64,000 bases of DNA from Rhodeus uyekii (Eukaryota > Chordata > Actinopteri > Cypriniformes > Acheilognathidae), in contig JAWRVZ010000042.1 in assembly GCA_037043235.1 (NCBI GenBank), positions 3,048,001 to 3,112,000 of the forward strand, given 5' to 3'. Shown here piece after piece: positions 23,870 through 37,404 of this stretch. The notes below the pieces were generated by a model. The model searched no databases. It was not told where the DNA came from and worked only from the letters and a program-made list of their open reading frames with translations. Every line of letters begins with the position of its first letter. Position 1 is the stretch's first letter. The translations under genes were made by a program, and so were the position numbers.

Positions 23870-25670
23870 TAGGATTACAAGGGGCAGATTCTTGATTAAT
23901 ACAGATTTCTAGCATTAACCTTTTAGGACCACTCTCCGGACACTTTTAAAGTGCCATACAACAACCAATAATAAAATGTTGTCAGAATTGCATTCATCTG
24001 GGGAAACTAAAAGTTTTTTTCAAAATGTTAACCCTGGGTTTATAGCGTTAAATCTTGGTTTCTGACTATCCCGAGCTGTGATTTGCAAACAATGATGCAA
24101 CTTTCTGCCCATAGAACAATACATTGTTGGAAAAGTTAACTAGCTAGTCACAGCTGTTTCCCGAAAACATAATAACTTTGTTGCACATCCATAGTTCAAA
24201 CCAGGTTGGTTCGAGAATAGAACTGTTGTCAATGATGTCACTGCTAATTAATCAGTTTGAGATTGAATCAATGTTTCGAATTCTAATTAATATTTGCCTC
24301 CTCTTTCGTCTTATTCCAGGGTTCACATATGTGCACTCTGTCATTCTCTTGACAAACTAGAAAATTGGTACAATGTATGGAGAATACAGGTTGTACTGAA
24401 TGTTAGCTTCCTTTTATCCCATGAGCATGATGTATTTTAGGCCACATATCACAATAACAAGAAGCCATGATTCTAACCATAGATCAAGAGCTGTAGTTCA
24501 CAAATTTGTGTTTGTTGGATCTATGTTTTCGAGAGACACACTTTATTTGAACTATGTGAATGATAGCAACCATAGTTAATGATGCTTTTTAGGAAAAGTA
24601 CCCCTGGATTATTTACTAACCCAGGGACTCATCCTTGGTTAATAAAATCACATTAATATGAAGTTTTTAAATATAATACCTGCATGTAGGTAAATTAAGT
24701 TTTCAAAGTCTTGCTGGTCATAAGGTTTTGTATTCGGGCAGCTGGGAAATGGCAGGGGTTTGACACAGCATTCCCTGGGCATTTCCTACAACTCTGATCT
24801 AGGTCTCTGACCCACGCAAAGCATCAAAGGCGCCACTACAGGAGTCAGAGCTCTGAGCAGAGGTCAGAGAGAGGTACAGGAGTTTATGGCAAACCATAGA
24901 TGAGATGGTCATAAAGATTCATTGGTTCATCTGAGCATTAGGAAAAAGATCACACTCACTTACACATTGTAGTTTTACAGTACAACATTATAGACTTAGT
25001 ATACTTTATGTTAAAAGTAATAATATTCTCCCATTAAGAAAAACCTTATGATAAAATACATCAAGGAATGTACAATTCTATTGCATATAAATTGACCTCC
25101 ACTAACTGATCAAGGTTAATTAAAATCATAAAAAGACTCTCACAAACTCTTTATTGGTCAATGATTGTTGTCCCAAGCAAGCCATTTCCTGCACTAGTTT
25201 CATGTCTCTCATATCACTTCGCCTCTTTTTATTCTTACATAGTAAAATAATTTACACTCAAATCAATATTTCAAGTCCATTTTTTATTTGCCAAGTTGCC
25301 TTTTTTCTAGTTTTCCTATTTTCTCTGCTTCACGTTAAGGCCTGTCAAGTTTATTTTGCATTAAATCACCCAGTCAGTTTTATTTTGCGGTAGTGACCTT
25401 TAGGGAAATGTATTTTTATAATATGTTGGACCAAATATTCATTGGACTGATATGAAGTTTCATGCAGGAAGAAACGAAATCTGTCTGCGTTGCTCTGTAG
25501 TTGCAGGGCATTTAGAGAACAGCAGTAATTTGTGATAATTATGACTGTTAAAAGATCTCTCAAGACACTGTGAGACATCAGATCAGCAGATCGTCTCTAT
25601 AGTGAATGGCCGCAGTCAGATGGCCATACCTGCGTGTCAGTAGGAGAATTATACAGAACAGAGAGGAATG

Positions 25671-25718
25671 TTGTGTGTGTGTGTGTGTGTATGTGTGTTA
25701 GAGAGAGAGAGAGAGAGT
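25671..25718. repeat. GT/GA compound microsatellite
   Basis: (GT)n followed by ATGTGTGTTA and (GA)n. Confidence 0.85.
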
Positions 25719-26301
25719 GTTCAACAGTTGAGGCACAAAGTCAGGTTAACTTACTTTGTGTAGGAGAATTGTTTACTTTATGTTCTGCATGTGTGTAGGG
25801 CAACAGACTAACATACATTACAAGAGTCAGCTGTTCTGTCTTTAACAGGCGTAAAACAAATCCATTTTCACTTGAGTGCCGACACAAGCCAACGACCTGT
25901 CAACAAATATTATAATGTCTTTTTTTGTATGAGGAAATTCCATAAAATGGAGGAAATGGTCTGGAAAATAAACAGTCCCATTCTTTCCTTCTTTTCGGCA
26001 TATAGAAACATTAATAAAGGCATAATCCATGAGCACAGCTGACAAAACATTTTGGGATAGACTAATGGTACTCTGTGCTTTGGCAACCTCACAAAAGGAG
26101 ATATCCGAATAGTGTTACTAGAGCGCAGGCCTCAACACACTCGGTTTAACAATGACACAACAAAGATGCTAGTACATCTTTTCTTGGAGATAAATAGTTA
26201 TCAAAACATTAACAAAATCTGTCCAATTTTTAGTTTTAGTAAAAAATGGGGAAATTAAGCAACTATTTATTACATTATTTATACATATTTTAATATATAT
26301 A

Positions 26302-26626
26302 CAGTAATACCTGGGTTTACGAGTGACTTAGTATACGAGCAAATCGGTGTACGAGCATGGAAAGTCAAATCGGTGTACGAGCATTGTATTGGTGTGCGAG
26401 AAAATTTTTCCCTCACCCACGCGCATTTTTGTGTGGAAAAGATCTAACGCTCAGCATCATCGCGCACATTTTTAATGGAGATATCTTAACGACAGCCTCT
26501 CATAAAAAAGTCAATTGATTGATTTTCAGTGCATTCTTATGGGGATAATTGTTTTGGTGTACGAGCATTTTTGGGTTACGAGCTCGCTCTTGGAACGAAT
26601 TAAACTTGTAAACCGAGGTATTACTG
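26302..26626. mobile_element. Mariner-type MITE B (325 bp, TA duplication)
   Basis: Flanked by TA. Left end CAGTAATACCTGGGTTTACG, right end GTAAACCGAGGTATTACTG, a near-perfect inverted pair. The interior repeats the word GTGTACGAGCA several times. It resembles MITE A in its CAGTxxTACCTxG tip, so both may be mobilised by related transposases. Confidence 0.85.
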
Positions 26627-26984
26627 TACTAGAAATACAAAGTGTTTTATTACAATTTCCTTTCAGATTTATAGAACAAATAAAATTTCAACCATAAACA
26701 TTTGGTTCTCATTTAAGTAAAGCAAATACAAATTAAACAATATTTCTACATTCTCTGTATGAAATCAAACAAAAGGAAAATTATTTTCTTTCTAATTTCA
26801 TTACTTATTAAATGGCTTCTTGTACTACCCCTGTCACTTTGGAACATAAAATGTTGAAGAAGCTTGCAAGTCATAGTCATGCTTCTAGAAGTCTTAGGCA
26901 AGAACAGCGTGGCAGAGAGCTGTGGGAGCGGAGTGTGCGTTTCACATTGGTATTGAGTCTCACGAGGAGCTTGAGAAGTATAAA

Positions 26985-27640
26985 AGGAATGTGACGACAG
27001 TGAAGGACGAGACTGGACCAAGCCTGGACCAGGGAGACAAACTCGCCTGGTTTGTGGAGCAATGGCTGACCGTGAGCTTGTTGGCTCCACCTCAGGCTCA
27101 TTCACCATTAGCACGGCTCTGTGATGCGGATTCGCTGACTACACCTCAAGCCTTCATTCCCAGTTCTTCACCTCGACCTGTAATCCTTTGGATCCGCCTT
27201 GGCTCTAGGCGCTCCCTCAGCTTCCGGTTGCCCCTCAACCCACCATCCCAGCTTCACCAGATCCTACTTTCCTCTCATTGCACCTTGGACCTCGCTCCCA
27301 CCGGTGTCGCCCCATTCTGCCAGGCCCCCGCCTCCACTGTGGTCAGTCAATCTGATGTCACCTCGGCCCTCCAGGCCAGCAATGTCATCCTCGTTGCTTC
27401 ACTATGCTCTCCACCTCGTCCCGCTCCACTGCCGTGGGTCGATGCCCAATAAGACTTTTAGGGCTCCACCTTGGCTCCTCCCTCCACCAGTTTGACCGTG
27501 ATATGCCTCTCTGCTGTCTCCTGTCCATCTTCAGCCTCTCCTCGCCCTCCTCCTAAACCACAACCTCCCTCTCTCTTTTGCATTCGGAGCAATGATGCAT
27601 CTTTCAGGAGAGAGTATTGGCAGGATTGTATTGTGTTTTA
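26985..27640 (+). mobile_element. GC-rich Pro/Ser-coding stretch related to the intron 3 LTR element interior
   Basis: A GC-rich island in AT-rich intron, with overlapping Pro/Ser-rich open frames. Phrases such as ACACCTCAAGCC after GGATTCGCTGACT recall ACTCCACCTCAGCC after GGATCC in the minus-strand interior of the element at 8861-10822, so the two are probably diverged members of one family. No LTR pair and no catalytic motif are seen. Low certainty. Confidence 0.35.
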
Positions 27641-28379
27641 TGTTAGTTTCATTCCTGTGTGTTTGTTTCCTGTGCTTCAGTTCAGTTTAGTATTAATTGC
27701 ATACTAATTAGTCTCTTTGGTTTCTGATTATAGCCGGATCTCGTCTGTATGTGAGTAGCTAATGTTATGTTGCTCTACGCATCCATCTCTGTATTCTGTA
27801 TTTGAGCTCAAACAATGAGTTGCTGCTACAGTTCATTTAACGGCCATCAGTGTCATTAAGGGATCTTTAATATCAAGCACATCCTGGAGTTTAAGATTGG
27901 ACTACAATTTATGGCAGTCACTTTAACTTACAAAGAATGACACACACACATTTTTTGTAATATTTTCTAACAGTTTTTAACTTAAACTGGTATACTGCCC
28001 ATCGCAAATGGAAAGCTAAGGGTTTGAGAAAACCCTAATTTGGTACATACTTGGTACAGACGATTTACCTGTGGTGTGTATTGAGGTATTGTGTGTGGTG
28101 TCTCCAGCAACTGTGGCTACCTGTGTGTCTCTGTGTAAGCATGCCAAGCAGGGAGACCTGTTAGACCCATCTGTGTGTGCTACAGCAGGTGTGTGTGAGC
28201 TCAGGGCTGGCCAGAGACACAGATTTAGAGAAGGAAGTCTGTGTCAGACAGCAGAGATGGATCTCCCCTAAGGGATCTGATAAATAAGGAAAAAATATCT
28301 TTGAAAAAGGAAACGCAGCTGTTTCCAAAGGAGAAGTCAAAATATTGGTGGCTTGCATTCCAGAGTACAACAGCCAAAG

Positions 28380-28402
28380 TCTCTCTCTCTCTCTCTCTCT
28401 CT
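28380..28402. repeat. CT microsatellite
   Basis: Eleven CT units. Confidence 0.85.
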
Positions 28403-29579
28403 GTAACTGTGCGTATACTCTGACATCCACCTCCATAGATTTCTTCCTCCTGGAAACTCTGGGTAGGACATATTCTAGGTGTAACGATCACCGATCTCAT
28501 GGTCAATTAACCCTTTCATACATCACAGCTAAGTTTTAAATATGCTAAGCTCCCCAGCATGAGATTTTTAAGGAAACCATCATTTTAACCTTATTATTTA
28601 TTATTATAATATACTTATTATATTAACCAATGCATAACCTTGTTATTTCCATGGCATCAAGCTTGTCACGTGACACACAGCTGCCACAATAGCGTGCAAC
28701 AGTGACAGTTTTTCAGCTGTGTTGGTTCCAGAAATATATTTTCTATTAAAGTTTTCGTTATAACGCTATATGGCATAGACCAAATCAACTAACATTACAA
28801 ACTTTGATTTGAAGCAAAGAAATTAGTTGAAAGTTGGACAAGAGGTACAAGACTATGAACTATAATATGCTAAAGTGATCCCCTAGTATTTTGACGCAGC
28901 ACGAGTTCCCTTGAAAGGGAACATGGACAAAGAACCGACAGGGACTGAAGGAAAGGGCTGAACAAGACACATCTGACAAGACTAATGGGGTGATTGATGA
29001 TGCGACAGGTTAGTGGAAAAACACTGGGAGATTATGCAAGGAACCAAGAAGTAGACAGAGACATGACTGACACTTAACAGTGGCAAAACTGGTTCAAGCC
29101 GTTGTTTCAAAGTCAAAAAAGAAACAGAAGAGACAGAACAAGAACAAACTAATGGAGACGACAAAAACAATAGACATCTGTTGATTGAGTGCTTTCGTGA
29201 GAGGACTAAAAGATACCTTCAAATGAGAACAAAGACATTTTAATCATAAATAACTTATGAACAGAAATAGTGCAGACACTGGACAAGGATGAATATTTCT
29301 AGTGTGCATGTGTCGAGTGCCCTTGTTATCACTAGCTATCAAATGAAATATACTTTGAAAGGCTGTAAGTTCAACTGTGCTCTTATGCCAACTTTTTTTG
29401 GTTATTAAAACTTCTGACAATTAGCAACAGACCGTTAAATGAACACATTCATTGGTGCCTGAAGAAAGCAGTGGAAATCTAGAGTGCTCACGCATTTCCT
29501 ATTCACTTGTGAAAAGGGCACTGGATGAAATTCTGATGTATCAGCATTTGATAGATTTTAAATTCAATAAAACATTTGC

Positions 29580-30290
29580 AACCACCACCCAGTGGTGACG
29601 GTTCAGCTGTGACCTCATTTGAAGGTCAAAGGTTAACCCAGGAAGATTGGCAGGGAGGTCACACTCTGCTGTCCACACATCTCTGACTATGTGCAGAAGC
29701 GTTTCCCTTTCAAGCACAGACTTGGTTCAAGCCACGGCTTTAAAAGTGTTTGGCGTGAGGCCATCAGCACGCTATAGCGAAAAATAGCACACATTTGGTT
29801 TGGAGGAATAAGCAGGGGGTGACCCCTTATTTCTTCTGTGGTTAACTCCTCGAATGTTAGCGTGACACTTTAAAACGGCTAAATGGATGTGATTCAACCG
29901 ACAAGTGATTTATCGCGTAATCAGACGTTGGTTCTGTGGTATCTCCTCATATCCCTATCCATCCGTTTAACAAATGTCCTCTTATCTGACAGATTCACAG
30001 CCGGAGAAAATGCCACAGCACAGTTTTATTGTTCTGAGATCCTTCATCATTCCTCATTTGATATGATCCCTGATAACATGAGATGCTTCAGTCAAACACA
30101 GCGGCTACCTGCAGAGAACGGCACATTCCTCAGGTCTGATGGCAGGAACTGGGGGCCGTGGGGGCACGTCTAACGGCTGTGGCGTGAGGCGCAGAGATAG
30201 CATCGGGACTTCACAGCTAAGACTGAAGCTGAGGGGATGTTCCCTGAAAGAAGCTTATCTCCTGACCTCACGATCATCAACTTCAGCACG
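29580..30290. promoter_or_regulatory. Candidate regulatory block with DR1 site in bmp6 intron 1
   Basis: Repeat-poor 700 bp. AGGTCAAAGGTTA at 29623-29635 is a direct repeat of hexamers spaced by one base (DR1), the form bound by HNF4, COUP-TF and PPAR-RXR factors. Further along, near 29770-29850, there is more text of enhancer-like composition (GCTATAGCGAAAAATAGCAC, GGGGGTGACCCC). Function is inference. Confidence 0.3.
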
Positions 30291-32096
30291 TCTGTTTAAC
30301 TGAGATTAAAACTCACATTCTTTGTCAGATAATCACGGCCCAAAAATGTTTAGTTCAGAATGGGGGATCTGGCCCCAGGATAAGAGAGAAGAAGAGCAAA
30401 AGCCATTTAAACAAACAAAAAAATGCAACAAAACTAAGAAACCAGTGTTTTAAATGTAAGAAAGATCCATGTGGAGAAAGTCTCTGTAAAATTCTTACTT
30501 GTGTGTGTTTTAAAGACAAGTATTGTAACTACAACCTTCTTGGCCTGCATAAATAAACTGTTAAGCCAATCTGAAATCAACAGAGACCCCTGACATATCC
30601 CACTTTTTACCTATTTACCACATTTATCAGGTCATGTTTTACTAAAGGAAAAAAACAGTTTGTCTTTGTAATCTTTCATCAAAATAGAATAACTTTGTCA
30701 GAATTTATTTTTCTTTTTAGCTGAGATCACAACTCTTAAAGTGACCACTTTTCAATTCACGATTGATAAAAACAAATTTTCCGCAGGTACTTGAAGAATT
30801 GAAGTGCTCACCATTGCATAAGTTATACACAAAATCCAGTCTCTTCTATGTTTGTTTATTAAATCTGCACTCGGAAAGGTTCTGGCCCAGTTACACAAGG
30901 ACGAACATTGTTTTGGCACATAAGTGAGTTGGGAAAAATGAATATGATGAATTTCATCAGAATCATAAACAACATCAAAAGCACAAAACTAACAAAAAAG
31001 ATAAGTTTTTCTTGTTCATTTGATTCATAAATAGCATTACAAAAGTTAACATTTTGGACAGCTATTTTAGACAGTAAACACTTTGACATTCGTCATAACA
31101 ATTGCTATCTTTGCTGTCAAGCTAAAAAGGCTGTCAATGGGTTGATTTTAAAGCCTTTGAAGTCTTGGAACGGTCGCCATCTCTGAAAAGTATGTTTTAT
31201 GAACTTTGTCTTTTTTAACAATCCAATATTGCCATTTAGTCTACACACCACAACTAACACACCTCCCACCGCACATGTTCTGTAATATCCAGAGCTCCTT
31301 CTCTGTTTACAGACCACGCAAATGAATGACGCGAAACTGACATTTCCCACAATCAGAGTTGGGGCATTACCTGTAACCTGAGTTATGTAATCAGATCACT
31401 TTTTTTCAAAGTAAAGAACTTTGATTTCCCATGTATTCCTGTCCCAATGTTGAGATAAATCAGGATTAAGAAGCAGAGGTGCAGCGTGAACATGATGGTT
31501 TATGTAAGTTTAGACTAAATATGAACATGCATTTACTGATCTCACTTCAAATTCAGTATTCCTTAAAATGAATATAAGCAGTAAAATGCAAACTCAGAAT
31601 ATTACCTAACCGTGCAATAGATCTGTTAAAGAATACAAATATATTTTATGTATTTAATCTCACGTTATTAACCAAAAGCTGCTGGTCCAATTCAACCATA
31701 TTAATAAGCAAAAAGGACTTTAGTTAAACACATTTCTGTTTTATTTATTTATTGCCAAAGTAAGAGTGTTGAACTTTCTATTCCGGCATAAAATTCTTCT
31801 GCAGTCCAGAAGAGCAGCAGCTGAGATATTTAATGTATATATGTTTCCCTCCACCTGAAACTTGTTCATTCAAGTAATGTAACGCACTCATATCCATAAA
31901 ATTCACTAATGGCACAATTTTTTTAAGGAGTAACACAACATTGTAATTGCATCACTTTTAAAAGTAACTTTCCCCAAAACTGCCCACAAAAATCCAACCT
32001 GACAGCTCAAATTATTATAAAGTCATTATTATAAACTTACTTAATCAAGATCATTAAAATGAGACAGTTTTCAGCACTAATGTTTCTACCCACTTG

Positions 32097-32868
32097 TGTC
32101 AGGGTTCTGCCACATTCGGTCTAGTCATTTCTTGGTTTTGTGGCAGAGCTCTGACACTACCTTTATGACTCTAGTTATGTGTGCGTGCGCGCGGCTCCGA
32201 GTGTGTGTGACGTCTTTTGTGCGAGTTATGATGTCCGGTCCCGATACTTTGGTCTAGTTCAGTTTTGGATCGGGATTTGGGCATTCATAACTCGTGTGTT
32301 CGTCCTTGTCGTGAGCGCGTGTGACAAGTGTCTTGCTCATTCTCACGCGCTCTATGTCATGTGAGTGGGCGCGGTTTCAAGCCTTGCGCGAGCCGCGCCT
32401 CCTCTCGTCCGTGTGTTTATGTTTGGCACGCGGTTCGCATTCAATCGGCCGCGTGCTTTCTTGTGTTTTCTGTCACGCGCAGTTTGGTTGTCGCCAGCTG
32501 CGCGTCGTCTTTGTCTCGTCAATGTGTAACCCTCCCACCTTGTTTCCCTGCTTTAGTTTGATTTGTTCCCAGCTGTGTTTCATTCAATTACCGTTCCTCA
32601 TGTGTGTATTTAATCCATCTGTGTCTGTTGTCTTGTGCTGGTTTCTCGTCGTTGATAGGTAGTGTTTGTGCTGTCCTGGTTCAAGTCAAGTCAAGTCTGT
32701 CAAGTTTGAGGTCTAGTCTGAAGTCGAGTCTTAGTTTGAGTCTGTCTGCTAGTCTTGTTTTCCCCCACGGGGTTGTTTTTGTTCAGTTTTGTTTCTGTTT
32801 TGTTATGAATAAATCCCCATTCTCATGCATCATTGAGTCCTCGCTCAATCCCTTCCACACACCTGACA
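32097..32868 (+). mobile_element. Solo LTR (772 bp) with perfect 5-bp duplication
   Basis: Starts TGTCAGGGTTC and ends CACCTGACA; the flanking ACTTG is duplicated exactly (32092-32096 and 32869-32873). A TATTTAAT promoter-like box near 32607 and an AATAAA signal near 32810 fit plus-strand LTR order. No internal region is adjacent, so it is a solo LTR formed by recombination. Confidence 0.85.
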
Positions 32869-34251
32869 ACTTGCTTAATAACATACTTTTGTTCAATAAA
32901 AAACAAATGTATTGCGTACTGCAGCTTTATAGTAAACGACCTGAAACATTACTCACAACCGATTTTACTTTTGTAAAGATGTATGGCAGTGAATCACAAT
33001 ATTCACAAAGAATAACTAGAGAGAGATTTGATCTGTGGGAAATGGATTAGATGGTGATGGTCTCTATGACAGAAGAAAAACATGAGAAGGCTAAGAAATT
33101 TTTATAACAGCAAGGCAAGTTATCACATTGTGATGGATAGATTAACATTTACAAATGAATTGGGCACATGAAACGTTCCATTTAACACACTAACTCCATA
33201 ACTTGCAGATTTACTGAAAATGTCTGCAGGTTTCATCTGTGCCTGGTCATTAGTCTCATTTGCTACGTTTTCAACAGTTCTTATCAGTCTGCTGAGTCAC
33301 CCATGAGAAAAATCCCTTTCCTTCTTTACGGAGCTAGAGCATAACTCAAATTCCTGCCTTAATTTCCATGTTAACGCCTGCATGCAGACTAGAAGTGATA
33401 CAGCCCTCCTGTGTCTGTGAGCCACGGGCGGTCTTTCAGAAAGGGTCATCCATGTTGTGCATAACCTGCCAACATCAAACAATTCATTGATTGATTGCGG
33501 CAAACTAATTATGTGATAAAATGTGGGTTTAGAAACACACCGGTGCAAAACAAACAGCTCAGCCCAGATTTGTAGCTCAGCACACTGAAAGACTTTATTA
33601 AAACCGGAACAGCTAAATGAAAGCGCATTGTGAAATCCAGGATTCATTCAGTTATAAGAAGCCAGCATTGTCTAGACCTTGTTAAGCTCTCAAGAAACCC
33701 CCTAAAATTCTATGTGTGGGTCACTTTTACTACTTTACAGGCCTAAGCGAAGCTTACCTGTGCTCTTCTGGGTGGCTGTTGACTTTGCTAAGTGGGGAAA
33801 TGACAGCTGGGCTCTAGTTAAGACGTGCGCCGTGGAAAAGAATGAGTTTGAAATGTGTAAGTGTTTGTATGAGAGAGTTATAGGAGGAAATGTGAGTGAA
33901 CACAACAGATCCAGGTGGAAAAAAGCAATGATGGACCAAAGGAGAGAAAACAGAAATGCTTTTTCCCCCCTGGATTTTCCCTGGATTACTGGAAGATTCC
34001 ACTTATCCAGAAAAAAAGACAAACACACAATATTACCAGTACAAACAAGAGATGGGAGTTTCCTCAAAATTCTCTGTGCCAAGGAAAGCTTAGGGCATCC
34101 TCTACCCTTCAGTAAACAGAGCAAGACTGGTCTGGAAAAAAGAGGATTGACATCAAGAACATTGGATGTTGCTAAATTTGTCACAAAGATCACTCAAACG
34201 CAATACTGTCAAACTTCAGTGGACACCTGTGTGTGGGACGCTTCCACGTCA

Positions 34252-34520
34252 AGCCACATTTATTTATATAGCACTTTATACAATTCAGATCATTTAAAAG
34301 CTACAATTCAATGATGCAAACAGAATTCAGTTCTGCTGTAAAGACAGTATAAAACAGTCATTATTAAGCTGAAGTCAGTTTAATGTTGATTCAGTTCTGT
34401 TTAATAACTTCGGAGTTAATCAATTATGAAATGAGTTCAGTTAATCTATACAGCAGTTCTGGAGAAAACAGTGACGTCATCATCAGCTCAGTTCAGTTCT
34501 CATCCAATAGTGCATTCAAG
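34252..34520 (-). repeat. Dispersed repeat with ATTTATTTATATAGCACTTTA end
   Basis: Fish-type repeat end followed by CAGTTCAGTTCTC-type words and GTGACGTCATCATCAGCTC. It shares the TTTATTTATATAG...CTTTATACA motif with the minus-strand LINE tail at 37405, but the inner text differs. Confidence 0.5.
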
Positions 34521-34931
34521 TTCATAATATTACAGAATATTATGTGTATTACATGACAATGTCAAGAATACAGTTGAGTTTTTCTTAAGGCATAGACAGC
34601 AGAAAAGTTCTGAAATTAAATTAAATTTAAACGATTCACATAAATAGCTCTCCAATTTTGTAAGAAACCTGCCTTTGTGTAAAAGAAGCGTGTTTAATTG
34701 TACTGACAGTGCACTTGTAGGGTGCTTCAAATCTTAAAAGTATATATTTTAAAAATCTATACTTGCAGATGATATGATATTAATGAAATGAAAGACACAT
34801 GTACTTAAAGAGAGTAGCTTTCATTATTATTTTTATTACAATTAAGCAAACGTTTAAAAGCACTTCAATAATATCAACATAAAAGTTTTACTTTTAAGTA
34901 CATTTTTATTTTATTCTGCTTAAATTATCTT

Positions 34932-35898
34932 TTGACAGAATGGAAAAGTTTGTTCATGCGTTCATGAGCTTAAGGTTAGATTATTGTAATGCTCTACTGG
35001 GTGGTTGCCCTGCACACTTAATAAACAAACTCCAGCTGTCAGTCCTTCACGTCTATTGCGATCCAAAAATTCCGGTTGATAATACCTGGAATATCAAAAT
35101 CAACTGCAGGCAGTAGATATTTTTCCTATTTAGCACCTAAACTCTGGAACAGTTTTCCTAATATAGTTCGGGAAGCAGACACAATCTGCCAGTTTAAAAG
35201 ACTTAAAACACATCTCTTCAACCTGGCATACACATAACACATTATCCATTCTTTAATTCAAATCATGTAAAATAATTGTTAGGCTGCATAATTTAGGTCG
35301 GCCGGAACCGGGAACACTTCCCATAACACCTGATGTACTTGTTACATCATAAGAATGGCATCTATGCTGATATTAGTCTCTGTTTATCCCGAGGTTACCG
35401 TAGTCAGCCGGATTCGGGCCGTATCCAGATCAGATGAAGGACCTGCACCTCGACACGATCACAACACAGCTCTGAAGTGTCTGCAGAGACTGTGACTCTA
35501 CTAGACCAGACCAGACTAGATCTTCAACCAGACGGAACTGGATTTAATATTTTGAGTGTCTTGATCTCAATCTGACTTCTGACCAGAAATGTTGTAAATA
35601 TAATAAGAAGAAAAGGTTCCCCGACTGAGTCTGGTTTCTCCCAAGTTTTTTTGTTCTCTATTCTGTTCTTCATTCATTCTGTCACCTGCTGGAGCTTTGG
35701 TTCCTTGCCACTGTTGCCTCTGGTTTGCTTTGTTGGGGACACTTACAACTTCATATTGATCAATACTATTGATTGTCCTGCTCTTCTAGAGCTGCTGTAC
35801 AGCCAAAACAAACTTTGTTTTCCTGTGACCACTGTAAAGCTGCATTGAAACAATCTCCATTATAAAAAGGGCAATATAAATAAAGGTGACTTGACTTT
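34932..35898 (+). mobile_element. LINE fragment: reverse transcriptase C-terminus plus 3' UTR
   Basis: The plus strand gives RLDYCNALLGGCPAHLINKLQ near 34970-35035 and LAPKLWNSFPNIVREAD near 35125-35180, the last conserved blocks of an L2/Rex-type non-LTR reverse transcriptase ORF, with an internal deletion between them. An ordinary 3' UTR follows, shared with 12915-13300 and 49660-50510. It ends ATAAATAAAGGTGACTTGACTT, the short tandem tail of the family. Confidence 0.75.
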
Positions 35899-37404
35899 TG
35901 TAGTGCTTTAAGGAATTACACTTATTTTAATGTGTTGACTAACATACTAAAGTACATGTAATGTACTTGATTATAATTTTAATTATCTTTTTTTATATTT
36001 GGAAATTGTAATTTTAGTGGGTTCAACATTACATTTAAAGTTAATGTATTTATTAAAATATTACTAAAAGCAACTTAATTACAAATATGCAATTACAAAT
36101 AAGCACACTTAAAATATATTATTTTCACAGTACGTGTCTGTCATGTCTCTGTTTCCTCCTGTGATCTCAGTGTTTTTCCACTCACCTGTCTCACTTATTA
36201 AAGAGTATTTCCAAAGCAAACAGCATCATTAAACTATCATAAATAGTCTTTATTACACATGTGCTATATAGCAAACGTTCTGAAGTCAAACATCAGGTTT
36301 GTGTGAGAAATAGACTGAAATGTAACTAATTATTCACCCATTTTCCTGCCACAGATCTACCACAGAAATATAAACTAGAGCGTATTTTGTCAATATTTGC
36401 TTGTATTTCACTGTGTATTTTTCGCGAGTGTGGTATTAATATGAGAGTGAATGATGTTGAATGTTCATTATTTCCGAAGATCACGTGATCGAGCACATCG
36501 TTACATCTAGTGTTTAGTTTATTTTTCTTAACACTGTATGTTGCAGATTATTCTATTTTTCTATTCTTAAGCTTGTTAATATTGTTAAAAATGCAGACTA
36601 TCAACATATGCAGAAAACAATGACAACAATAGATGTTGAATAAGCTTTATTTCGATTAATTTACATGTTTGTATTTTTTGTAGTTTTTCACCTCATCTGT
36701 TTGTATAATCGATGCAATAAAAAGAAGAGTGAACCCCAGTTAAGGCCTCAGTCTCCTTCCCTTTCAAGCAGGAAAATTGTGCACAAAAATAAAAAGCTTG
36801 ACATTAACCACCCTGCCAAACATTGAGCTCCACGTAAAGGAAATGTTTTTATGATGTTGAATATATGGTGTAATAATGGTGTACAACATACTGTTTCTCT
36901 TGTCTCAGGCCTGACTACTCCTAAAGCCACACCATAAAAAGGAAATTAGCACTACTGTTTCTACAGTCATACGGTGATTCACATAGGATGGACTGACTAG
37001 CCAAATGTTTGTGACAAGCCTGGCTATTTCTGGATGAGTTGTAACACTGGTCAGTTTTTGTATTCCAATATATACCAGTGCTTCCCTTTTTCTCCTATAT
37101 TTGGAGACTAGTCATAGGTGTTCTAGACATATGACTGCAGTAAATGACCAGAGAGGAAATTACACTTGAATCATACGCAAGTCATCCAAAACTAATGATA
37201 TGACTTACCTTGCAAGAGTCAAGAACCAAACCATATTAAAATACTATTGCAAAATATCCAATAACTGAGTCACTGACACACTGCACATGAGAAAATATAA
37301 TATAATATACTACAGCCTCTTGATGTGATATTCATATTTATAAGCAGCAATGAAAATGTGGTCATCAAGTGTTCAACTGACTGAAGGAAACCGCTACCAG
37401 ATCA

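Noticed and set aside
26922..27495. Plus-strand open frames of 176 and 98 codons
   Set aside because: GC-rich repeat text with overlapping open phases and no recognisable protein motif; related to mobile DNA at 8861-10822.
29883..30173. 96-codon plus-strand open frame
   Set aside because: No family resemblance and no splice context; lies in a candidate regulatory block.
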